A DNA stretch of 5,456 nucleotides from Spirochaetaceae bacterium (GTDB lineage: Bacteria; Spirochaetota; Spirochaetia; Treponematales; Breznakiellaceae), in contig JAITKQ010000030.1 in assembly GCA_031278295.1 (NCBI GenBank), positions 1 to 5,456 on the forward strand. The letters run 5' to 3'. The notes beneath the pieces were generated by a model. It saw only the letters and a program-made list of their open reading frames with translations, was not told the DNA's origin and made no database searches. Made by a program: the position numbers and the translations under genes. Positions 1 to 5,456 of this stretch are shown here, one piece after another (the stretch's first letter is position 1; the number at the start of each line of letters is the position of its first letter).

Positions 1-225
1 ATACAGGAGGCGCAAGCCAAACTGGAGAAGATCAGGAGCGATCCCGAACTGGTACACGCCTACGATCTGTACGAACAGACCCGTATAGACTATAAATTCG
101 GCATACAGGGCGCACGGCTGGAAGAACGGCAGGGAATTGCCCGGAATCTGAAAGCAATGGGAATTCCGGCCCCGCAAATAGCCCAAGGAACCGGCCTTTC
201 GCCCGATGAGATAGCAAAACTGTGA
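1..225 (+). CDS. Rpn-family (PD-(D/E)XK nuclease / putative transposase) protein, C-terminal fragment
   Basis: Frame 1 is open from the first base to a TGA at 223-225, giving 74 residues; the start and the nuclease domain lie outside the window. The segment begins IQEAQAKLEKIRSDPELVHA and ends with GIARNLKAMGIPAPQIAQGTGLSPDEIAKL-type sequence (about residues 45-74). That tail, a helix followed by an HTH-like 'MG-x(4)-QIAQ-x-TGLS-x-DEI' segment after a charged linker, is characteristic of the Rpn/TIGR01784 family of recombination-promoting nucleases, annotated as putative transposases. Family knowledge: members are about 250-320 residues, with the PD-(D/E)XK catalytic core in the N-terminal two thirds, and they often occur as many paralogues in one genome. 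None of the catalytic residues can be checked here, so activity cannot be judged. The family assignment rests on tail style alone; another protein with the same linker and tail is possible. Confidence 0.72.
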   Translation: MQEAQAKLEKIRSDPELVHAYDLYEQTRIDYKFGIQGARLEERQGIARNLKAMGIPAPQIAQGTGLSPDEIAKL

Positions 226-531
226 TGGACATGGCGATACAGGAGGCCCGCCGGGGATTCCCCAAAAAGATCTCAGGTGCCCTTTCGAAAAAATTAAAGT
301 TTTTGCGAATTTCGCCCCGCCCTCCGCGGGCTTTACAATCCGGTCAGGCTTCAGCACAATGTCAACAAGGCTATCCTCGCGTTGCGGGAAGCCGTCGCCG
401 CCAGCTCCCCTTCGGGTAGTGAACCGGCGGCTTAAAGTTACATTTTTCTAAATCTCAAGGCGCAGCCTTGAGGCGGCATCCGGCCCCAAAGTTACATTTT
501 GGAATGAGGCATTTCGGTTAAAGGGATTAAA
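226..531. other. Intergenic region of about 300 bp with short repeats and hairpins, no supported gene
   Basis: No reading frame here looks like a protein. The region holds an imperfect A/T-rich hairpin at 284-309 (arms 284-292 and 300-309, one bulged G, loop 293-299), a weak 5-bp GC hairpin at 316-330, and a direct-repeat plus hairpin unit at 434-500 listed separately. None of the hairpins has the stem-then-T-run form of a standard intrinsic terminator on the + strand, so I do not call one for the upstream gene. An 11-bp match to the first bases of the window lies at 237-247. The likely ribosome binding site of the downstream lipoprotein gene (AAGGGA, 521-526) closes the region. I could not pick out promoter boxes with confidence. 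Confidence 0.6.
434..500. repeat. Direct repeat pair bracketing a perfect hairpin
   Basis: AAAGTTACATTTT occurs at 434-446 and again at 488-500, starts 54 bp apart. Between the copies is a perfect inverted repeat, CTCAAGGC at 454-461 and GCCTTGAG at 465-472, closed by a 3-nt GCA loop. The composite (repeat, hairpin, repeat) resembles a small intergenic repetitive element or the footprint of a non-autonomous mobile element, but no target-site duplication or second genomic copy can be shown from this window alone. The hairpin is not followed by a T-run on either strand, so a terminator role is not supported. Confidence 0.6.
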
Positions 532-900
532 ATGAGTAAAAAACCGCCCGTCATTCTGTTTTTTACCGCCGCTTGCATGATCGCGCCGTTCTCCGGCTGT
601 GAAAATGTAGTGTGGAACGATTTGGGGGTGCAGGGAAGCTGGGAAAAAGAAAGCAAGGTAATGTTTGTTGATAAAACCATGGTGATGGAGATCGATAACG
701 ACGGCATACGCTGGAAGGAAAAGGGGGCGGACGACTGGGAAGTGGATGTTCCATGTTCCGCGAGTTTCGGGGTAATATATATAAAGTTTCCTGATAAAAC
801 CGTGAAAGGCTCTTATTTATGGGCCCTCAGGTATATGATCCTGGGAGGCTTTACATGGGATGACCGCCTTAACTGGCTGAACGGCACATGGAATAAATGA
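532..900 (+). CDS. Small tryptophan-rich lipoprotein of unknown function
   Basis: This 122-residue protein starts at ATG 532, with AAGGGA at 521-526 as a well-placed ribosome binding site; the upstream in-frame ATG at 505 is closed by a TAA at once. A short positive N-terminus (MSKK) and a hydrophobic stretch (residues 6-20) lead to FSGC with Cys23 as the probable lipidation site, so it should be exported and lipid-anchored. The mature part of 100 residues has eight tryptophans (28, 37, 61, 69, 97, 109, 115, 120) and alternating hydrophobic/polar stretches suggesting beta strands. It opens with GSW (35-37) and closes with NGTWNK (117-122), a G-[ST]-W bracketing seen in small lipocalin-like beta-barrel lipoproteins; that fold is inference only. 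I do not recognise a named family. It lies 75 bp before ffh on the same strand, and nothing in the context reveals its function. Confidence 0.8.
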   Translation: MSKKPPVILFFTAACMIAPFSGCENVVWNDLGVQGSWEKESKVMFVDKTMVMEIDNDGIRWKEKGADDWEVDVPCSASFGVIYIKFPDKTVKGSYLWALRYMILGGFTWDDRLNWLNGTWNK

Positions 901-975
901 GTCCGCCGGAGGGGGAGGGGGGCCGTGCGCGCGGAGAAGGAAGGCCGGATGACGGCGTAAGACATGAGGTAAGGT

Positions 976-2328
976 ATGTTTGACAATTTGACATTGAAGG
1001 TGCAGGACGCGCTGCGTTTCGTGGCCGGCAAATCGCGGATCAGCGAAAAAAACATTGAAGACGCGGTGGACGCGATCAAGATCGCCCTGCTAGAGGCGGA
1101 TGTAAATGTCCGTGTCGTGCGGCGTTTTGTCAATTCGACCATAGAAGAGGCCAGAGGCGAAAAGGTTTTTCGTTCCGTCGATCCGGGTCAGCAGTTTGTA
1201 AAGATTGTCCACGACAGAATCAAGTCTTACCTGGGTGGCGGGGGAGAGGGTCTCGCCTTGAAAAATACCGATCAGGTTTCCGTGATACTGATGCTGGGGC
1301 TACAGGGTTCAGGCAAGACTACCAGTTCGGCAAAACTGGCGCTCCGCCTTAAAAAAGAGGGACGCAAGCCGCTGCTTGCCGCATGCGATCTTGTGCGTCC
1401 CGCCGCGCTTGAACAGCTTGCCGTACTTGCCTCCCAGGTTGGCGTACCGGTTTACCGTGAAGACGGCGAAAAGGATGCGGTAAAGGTCTTTACATCGGCG
1501 TTTTTGTGGGCAAAGAAAAATTTGATAGACACGGTGATTGTCGATACGACCGGACGTTTGCAGGTTGACGATCTGATGATGGAGGAATTGTCCCGTCTCA
1601 AGGTGGCGGCAAAGCCTGACGAACTGTTGCTTGTCGCCGATTCGATGACCGGTCAATCGGCGGTTGACATAGCGAAAACGTTTGACGAAAAGATAGGCCT
1701 TACAGGAGTTGTCCTCTCCAAGTTTGATTCGGATACACGGGGGGGCGCGGCGCTTTCGCTAAAAACGGTTACCGGCAAGCCGCTGAAGTTTGTCGGCACG
1801 GGCGAAAAGCCGGAAGACTTTGAAGTTTTTTACCCGGAACGTTTCGCGGGCCGTATACTCGGCATGGGCGATGTGGTAAGCCTTGTCGAAAAGGCGCAGG
1901 AGGCCATAGACCAAAAGGAAGCGGCGGCCCTGAGGCAAAAAATATTAAAAAACAATATTACGCTGGAAGATATGCTTGCCCAGCTTAGGGCCGTAAAAAA
2001 GATTGGATCGGTACGTTCTATGATGGAGATGATACCGGGTATGGCCGGGCAGGTAAGCGATGACGATATAGAAAAAGCGAATTTCAGGAAGCAGGAGGCG
2101 ATACTCTGCTCAATGACGTTGAAAGAGCGCGCAAACCATCTGATAATAGGCCCCTCGCGCCGCTCCCGCATAGCGCGCGGTTCCGGCACTTCGGTCGCTG
2201 AGGTGGCCCGCCTGTTAAAACATTTTGAAAAGATGCGTACGCTTATGAAAAAGATGACAAAGATGGGACGCACCGCAGGCGGTATGCCCGGCGCTTTGCC
2301 GCCTGAGATGATGAGGGGTAGGAGCTAA
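976..2328 (+). CDS. ffh: Signal recognition particle GTPase Ffh (SRP54 homologue)
   Basis: Ffh binds SRP RNA and signal sequences of nascent membrane and secreted proteins, and docks with the receptor FtsY so that ribosomes are delivered to the SecYEG translocon. The 450 residues match the usual bacterial length. Seen in order: the helical N domain (about 1-88), the G domain with P-loop GLQGSGKTT (108-116), DLVRPAALEQL (138-148), DTTGR (190-194), the guanine-specificity motif SKFD (248-251) leading into DTRGGAALS, GTGEKPEDFE (274-283) and the linker RILGMGDVVSLVEKA (293-307). The methionine-rich M domain (about 325-450) contains MIPGM (352-356), the RNA-binding SRRSRIARGSG (394-404) and a lysine/methionine-rich end. 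The usual TK-x-D is SK-x-D here, with Lys and Asp kept, so GTP specificity should hold. The start is ATG 976, preceded by a purine-rich GAGGTAAGG. mnmE follows after 25 bp; rpsP, a common downstream neighbour in other bacteria, is absent. Confidence 0.97.
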   Translation: MFDNLTLKVQDALRFVAGKSRISEKNIEDAVDAIKIALLEADVNVRVVRRFVNSTIEEARGEKVFRSVDPGQQFVKIVHDRIKSYLGGGGEGLALKNTDQVSVILMLGLQGSGKTTSSAKLALRLKKEGRKPLLAACDLVRPAALEQLAVLASQVGVPVYREDGEKDAVKVFTSAFLWAKKNLIDTVIVDTTGRLQVDDLMMEELSRLKVAAKPDELLLVADSMTGQSAVDIAKTFDEKIGLTGVVLSKFDSDTRGGAALSLKTVTGKPLKFVGTGEKPEDFEVFYPERFAGRILGMGDVVSLVEKAQEAIDQKEAAALRQKILKNNITLEDMLAQLRAVKKIGSVRSMMEMIPGMAGQVSDDDIEKANFRKQEAILCSMTLKERANHLIIGPSRRSRIARGSGTSVAEVARLLKHFEKMRTLMKKMTKMGRTAGGMPGALPPEMMRGRS

Positions 2329-2353
2329 GTTTTCGGCAGGCTGAGGAGAGTCG

Positions 2354-3823
2354 ATGACAAACCTTTTTGGCGTACAGGATGGGGGATTTTACGGGGATGA
2401 AGGGCCGATCGCGGCCTGCGCCACAGCGCTTGCCGAAAGCGCGCTGGCGCTTGTCCGCGTCTCGGGCAGAGGGTGCGTCGATCTTATTTCCGGCTGTTTT
2501 TCACGGCCTGAGGCCTTGCGGGGCGCGGCGGGAAACAGCGTGGTTTACGGTTGGATCGTGGACGGGGGCAGGCGGATCGACGAGGTACTGATCAACGTTT
2601 ACCGCGCCCCGAAAAGCTATACCGGCGAGGACGGCATGGATATAAGCTGCCACGGCGGGCTCGCGGCGGGCCGTGCTGTGCTTCAAACCTTGTACAAACA
2701 CGGATTTAGGCCCGCCTTGCGGGGTGAATTCAGCTTCCGCTCCTTTTTGAACGGCAAAATCGATCTGACCCGCGCCGAAGCGGTGCTGGAAATGGTCTCG
2801 GCAAAAAGCGATAAGGGACTGGGACGCGCCGTATCGCGGCTTTCCGGTGTTCTGGAACAGGAAATACGGCAGATTAATAAACTTTTTCTCGATTCTTTGA
2901 CGGAAATCGAACTGTTGCTCGATTATTCCGAGCTTGACGGAGTGAGCGCCGATGACGAGGCCCTGCCCGGCAGGGCAGCGGTGGAGGCTGCGCTGTCGCG
3001 GCTCCTCCGGCTTGAGCGTTCCTACCGTGCCGAAAAACTTTACCGCGACGGGGCGCTCGCCGTTATCGCCGGAAAACCAAACGCCGGTAAGTCCAGCCTG
3101 TTTAACCTGCTACTGAGGGAGGAGCGCTCCATCATAAGCGAAATTCCAGGCACCACCCGCGACTGGATAGAAGGCTGGATTTCTATCGAAGGGATACCCG
3201 TCCGCCTGGCCGACACCGCCGGCCTGCGCGAATCGGAGGACGCGCTGGAAAGGCTCGGCATGGAACGCAGTTTCGGCCTGTTGGACGAGGCGGACCTCGT
3301 AATCCTGGTGCTGGACGGAGCATCGGGTGGGGATGAGGTTATGGCCGCCGCCGAAGATTTTATGAAAGCCCGGAAAGGCGCCTCCGTTCTGCCGGTCTGG
3401 AACAAGGCCGACCTTGCCCCGCCGCCGCATGGGGTTGAGCACTTTTGCGCCGCAAATTTTTGCGCCGCAAATTTTTGTGCCGCAAATTTTTGTGCCGCAA
3501 ATTTTTGCGCAATCAGCGCGAAAACGGGCGACGGTCTCAACCTATTGTACGAAAGGATCGCCCGAATTCTGGAAAAAACGGCGGGAACCGCGGCGCCGGA
3601 CCCTGCGGGTCCGGCGCTTGGCAGCGGCCGTCAGAAGACCCTGATAGACACCGCGATAAGCTGTGCGGAAAACGCGCTGGCCATGCATGACGAAGGGCTT
3701 CCCGCAGACCTGATAGCGCCGTCACTCCGCGAAGCGGTCAACTGTCTCGGCGAAATTACCGGCGAAGTTTCAAGCCACGATATTCTGGAATCAATGTTCA
3801 ACCGTTTTTGCGTCGGAAAGTAG
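2354..3823 (+). CDS. mnmE: tRNA modification GTPase MnmE (TrmE) with a tandem-repeat insertion in the G domain
   Basis: MnmE with MnmG installs the (carboxymethyl)aminomethyl group at C5 of wobble uridine 34, using a methylene-tetrahydrofolate-derived carbon and GTP hydrolysis. At 489 residues it is about 35 longer than E. coli MnmE (454). The N-terminal folate-binding, dimerising domain shows PIAACATALAESALALVRVSG (18-38), PKSYTGEDGMDISCHGG (86-102) and RGEFSFRSFLNGKIDLTRAEAV (123-144). The G domain carries G1 GKPNAGKSS (240-248, with the potassium-loop Asn243), G2 PGTTRD (265-270), G3 DTAG (287-290), G4 NKAD (350-353) and G5 SAK (388-390). The C-terminal FCVGK (485-489) keeps the conserved motif cysteine, Cys486. 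Between G4 and G5, residues 364-383 are four FCAAN repeats. The reading frame is intact across them and all catalytic motifs are kept, so the enzyme is probably functional. Start ATG 2354 has GAGGAG at 2343-2348. It is likely co-transcribed with ffh. Confidence 0.96.
   Translation: MTNLFGVQDGGFYGDEGPIAACATALAESALALVRVSGRGCVDLISGCFSRPEALRGAAGNSVVYGWIVDGGRRIDEVLINVYRAPKSYTGEDGMDISCHGGLAAGRAVLQTLYKHGFRPALRGEFSFRSFLNGKIDLTRAEAVLEMVSAKSDKGLGRAVSRLSGVLEQEIRQINKLFLDSLTEIELLLDYSELDGVSADDEALPGRAAVEAALSRLLRLERSYRAEKLYRDGALAVIAGKPNAGKSSLFNLLLREERSIISEIPGTTRDWIEGWISIEGIPVRLADTAGLRESEDALERLGMERSFGLLDEADLVILVLDGASGGDEVMAAAEDFMKARKGASVLPVWNKADLAPPPHGVEHFCAANFCAANFCAANFCAANFCAISAKTGDGLNLLYERIARILEKTAGTAAPDPAGPALGSGRQKTLIDTAISCAENALAMHDEGLPADLIAPSLREAVNCLGEITGEVSSHDILESMFNRFCVGK
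3443..3511 (+). repeat. 15-bp in-frame tandem repeat within mnmE (FCAAN x4 plus partial FCA)
   Basis: Four head-to-tail 15-bp units lie at 3443-3457, 3458-3472, 3473-3487 and 3488-3502, followed by a partial unit (3503-3511) that merges into the conserved SAK segment. Units 1 and 2 are identical (TTTTGCGCCGCAAAT); units 3 and 4 are identical to each other and differ from 1 and 2 by one C-to-T change at unit position 6, which is synonymous (TGC to TGT, Cys). The junctions form short inverted repeats, for example CGCAAA 3451-3456 and TTTGCG 3459-3464 around a 2-nt centre. The unit lacks stop codons in all six frames, which explains several long shadow reading frames over this area. Confidence 0.97.
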
Positions 3824-3877
3824 GCTAGGGTGGATGCTGTCGGCAGGCTGGCGTAATTTTTGGTTTTTTGGTAACAT

Positions 3878-5272
3878 TTGACCGTGCCGTACAAAGTTAG
3901 ACTTACACTGGCGGTACTAAGCGCATTGGTACTGTTCTGCTGTTCCTCGTGCCGTTCGAAGCCCGGCTGGGGGCTTCTGCTCTGGGCGGCTGAGGACGAA
4001 GGCATACCTTCCGGCGCCGTACTGCCTGTTTACATAAGATCAAACATCGAAAAAGTCTGGGTTGTGGGAATCCCGCGCGAGTACAGGACGGCGGGCGGTA
4101 AAAACGCGAAAACAGAGATCCCGCTGCCCAAGCTGGAACTTGCCGGCAGCAAGCGCGCCGCCCAAAAGCGCGCGCGGGAATTCGCGGAGTACGCCCTTGT
4201 TTACGCGGAAACCTTGCAGGACGGCCTTCCGATACGGGATGCCCCCGACAACGGCGCACGCCGCGTGTACAGGCTCCGTATCGGTGAAGTGATAAAAATC
4301 ATAAAGCCTGTCGAAGGAAACCCTGCAATCAGCGCCACGGGCGACCCGCTGCCCGGCGAATGGTTCAAGGTGCTTACTGAAGACGGCATAAGCGGGTACT
4401 GCTTTTCGTACAGGCTTAAACTTTTCGATTATACATCAGGTCCTCTCAATTCCGTCGCGACACAGCAGTTTGAAGAAGTACGGGATCCGGAACTTGAAAG
4501 CATACTGTCCAGGACCTGGGTCGCCGAAATTTACGGCGTGATGCTGGACGAAGGGACGATAGATATAGAAGCGTTTTCAAGGCATTGGGGTTTTGTGCCC
4601 GGTGAAGATACCGGGATTGCCAATATTTTTCTGAATGACATTGATATTTCTTTCCCGTACAGCGCTATACGTTCCGACGGCAGTCATTCATGGCGTTTTG
4701 AGGGTTCTTCCCTGGCGATGAGTCTACGCTCGCCCGCAAACCTTTCCGTGCAGTTTGACGTGGACAACGTGAACGCGGGAGTCGGCTGGTCAAGCGGCAG
4801 GCGCCGGACGGTGCAGTTCGTAAACCTTCCAACCTCGCTTGACGACCTGATCGTGCAGGAGGAAACGCGGCGGGAGGCCCTTTTCAACGCGCTATATACC
4901 GAAGGGCCTGTATTTTCAAGCGTCAGTTACGGACGCCTTTACTTGGGCGAAGAACAGGACTTTCTTTGGGAAGGCTTCGAGAAGCTTATCCCGTCCGTGA
5001 TTCCTCCCTTGGCGCTGGGCCGCGGCAAGGTAGAGATGCGCCTCTTCCTGACGGCGAACCTTGCGGACCGGTACGGAGGCGCTTTTACGCTAAAATTCAA
5101 GACGATAAACGGAACGGACATACCGGTAAACTTTTTGTACACGATAGATTCCGGCAACGGTTTAGACGGCGTCCACTTTGAATACGTACCGGCCTCGAAC
5201 ATAGACGGCGGTAACCGTGTAATGAGCCGTGATTCTTCCCCCATCATCATATATTTTTACCCGGCCGAATGA
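3878..5272 (+). CDS. Secreted, probable lipoprotein with bacterial SH3-like domain
   Basis: The 464-residue protein has no assignable enzyme function. The N-terminus has a basic start (YKVR) and a hydrophobic core (about residues 9-20), then a cysteine cluster CCSSC (21-25); Cys25 or Cys22 could be the lipidated residue, but neither lipobox is canonical, so plain secretion is possible. After a GWGLLLW segment (30-36), a region at about 105-183 (YAETLQDGLPIRDAP... through GEWFKVLTEDGISGYCFSYRL) has the layout of a bacterial SH3 (SH3_3-like) domain: a 'lives with x-x-R-x-x-P' opening and a closing 'W-x-K-V-x-x-x-x-G-x-x-G-Y'. Such domains usually bind peptidoglycan or other ligands in the envelope. 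Residues 190-464 are unrecognised and rich in predicted beta strands. The start is uncertain: TTG 3878 is the earliest possible because TAA lies at 3872-3874, and GTG 3884 is an in-frame alternative; neither has a strong Shine-Dalgarno. It follows mnmE by 54 bp. Confidence 0.85.
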   Translation: MTVPYKVRLTLAVLSALVLFCCSSCRSKPGWGLLLWAAEDEGIPSGAVLPVYIRSNIEKVWVVGIPREYRTAGGKNAKTEIPLPKLELAGSKRAAQKRAREFAEYALVYAETLQDGLPIRDAPDNGARRVYRLRIGEVIKIIKPVEGNPAISATGDPLPGEWFKVLTEDGISGYCFSYRLKLFDYTSGPLNSVATQQFEEVRDPELESILSRTWVAEIYGVMLDEGTIDIEAFSRHWGFVPGEDTGIANIFLNDIDISFPYSAIRSDGSHSWRFEGSSLAMSLRSPANLSVQFDVDNVNAGVGWSSGRRRTVQFVNLPTSLDDLIVQEETRREALFNALYTEGPVFSSVSYGRLYLGEEQDFLWEGFEKLIPSVIPPLALGRGKVEMRLFLTANLADRYGGAFTLKFKTINGTDIPVNFLYTIDSGNGLDGVHFEYVPASNIDGGNRVMSRDSSPIIIYFYPAE

Positions 5273-5304
5273 TCTGCCGGCTGCGTTTTACGTAAATCTG
5301 CCGG
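5272..5304. repeat. Palindrome flanked by 9-bp direct repeats
   Basis: Directly after the SH3-protein stop, ATCTGCCGG occurs at 5272-5280 and 5296-5304. Between the copies, and sharing one base with the second, lies the perfect 10-bp palindrome TTTACGTAAA (5287-5296). It could be an operator-like site for the next gene, which starts at 5363, or chance; no function is shown. Confidence 0.4.
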
Positions 5305-5350
5305 AGGCCAGGGTAGAGTCAGATAAGTATTCTGTGAAAATGAGTTAGCA

Positions 5351-5356
5351 AAGGAG
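5351..5356 (+). promoter_or_regulatory. Ribosome binding site selecting a GTG start
   Basis: AAGGAG at 5351-5356 lies six bases before GTG 5363. This spacing favours the GTG over the in-frame ATG at 5378 as the start of the last, truncated gene. Confidence 0.7.
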
Positions 5357-5362
5357 TAGCCT

Positions 5363-5456
5363 GTGACGGATTTTATCATGCAGGATTCATCCCGTACTTT
5401 TGACGGCAAGCTGTTAGACGGCGCAGGTAAAACGCGGATGATTCCGCTCAACTTAA
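5363..5456 (+). CDS. Unidentified protein, N-terminal 31 codons (truncated by window end)
   Basis: The frame opens at GTG 5363, behind a strong AAGGAG ribosome binding site, and stays open to the last base. The visible peptide begins MTDFIMQDSSRTFDGKLLDG and continues AGKTRMIPLNL. It has no signal peptide or membrane stretch in these residues, so a cytoplasmic product is likely. The beginning is too short and not distinctive enough for me to name a family. It sits 90 bp after the SH3-protein gene on the same strand and may have its own promoter in that gap, where I see no clear -10/-35 pair. The alternative start ATG 5378 would remove five residues. Confidence 0.6.
   Translation, partial: MTDFIMQDSSRTFDGKLLDGAGKTRMIPLNL

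Noticed and set aside
222..419. Open frame of 65 codons beginning GTG-ATG after the Rpn-type stop
   Set aside because: It is arginine/proline-rich without domain-like sequence and lies over GC-rich non-coding repeats; only the first few residues echo the upstream gene.
359..451. 30-codon ATG frame ending in KVTFF across the first 13-bp repeat
   Set aside because: No ribosome binding site, low-complexity composition, and its end is simply the translated repeat.
454..472. Terminator for the Rpn-type gene
   Set aside because: The stem is perfect but no T-run follows on either strand, and it lies over 220 bp after the stop codon.
813..1142. Antisense frame of 109 codons over the lipoprotein/ffh junction
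   Set aside because: It overlaps two well-supported genes and has no recognisable protein features.
3443..3511. CRISPR-like array
   Set aside because: The units abut with no spacers, are only 15 bp and lie inside an intact coding frame.
3443..3511. Frameshift or pseudogene in mnmE
   Set aside because: The frame continues through the repeat into SAK, the C-terminal helices and the FCVGK end, so the gene is intact.
3040..3540. Long antisense frame over mnmE with AQKFA repeats, and + strand frames with FAPQI/FVPQI repeats
   Set aside because: These are shadows of the 15-bp tandem array, which has no stop in any frame; the mnmE frame carries all the conserved motifs.
3840..3871. Intrinsic terminator after mnmE, from the T-runs at 3857-3870
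   Set aside because: The preceding sequence offers only 3-bp stems; no stable hairpin directly precedes the T-runs.

Overview
The window reads as a chromosomal segment of a spirochaete, most likely a Treponema-type bacterium of the gut-dwelling kind. Four things point there: two secreted, probably lipid-anchored proteins with loose lipobox sequences of the sort spirochaetes use; the tail of an Rpn/PD-(D/E)XK-type 'transposase-nuclease' gene, a family often present in many copies in such genomes; an Ffh whose guanine-recognition motif is SKFD; and moderately GC-rich coding sequence. The phylum call is inference from protein style, since no rRNA or other decisive marker is present.

Layout, all genes on the + strand: (1) 1-225, the 3' end of an Rpn-family gene cut by the window edge. 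(2) 226-531, about 300 bases with no convincing gene, holding a perfect 8-bp hairpin between two copies of a 13-bp direct repeat. (3) 532-900, a small tryptophan-rich lipoprotein of unknown function. (4) 976-2328, ffh, the signal recognition particle GTPase. (5) 2354-3823, mnmE, the tRNA U34-modifying GTPase, carrying an unusual in-frame 15-bp tandem repeat (FCAAN x4) between its G4 and G5 motifs. (6) 3878-5272, a secreted, probably lipid-anchored protein with a bacterial SH3-like domain. (7) 5363-5456, the first 31 codons of an unidentified gene that runs off the window.

ffh and mnmE are 25 bp apart and very probably co-transcribed. The next gene follows after 54 bp without a convincing terminator, so the run from ffh to the SH3 protein may be one operon. 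Functionally it is a housekeeping pair (co-translational membrane targeting and wobble-uridine modification, both translation-linked GTPases) flanked by lineage-type envelope proteins. I see no new multi-gene system here. The most distinctive feature is the repeat expansion inside the MnmE GTPase domain: each junction between units is also a short inverted repeat, and the unit length guarantees that copy-number changes stay in frame.
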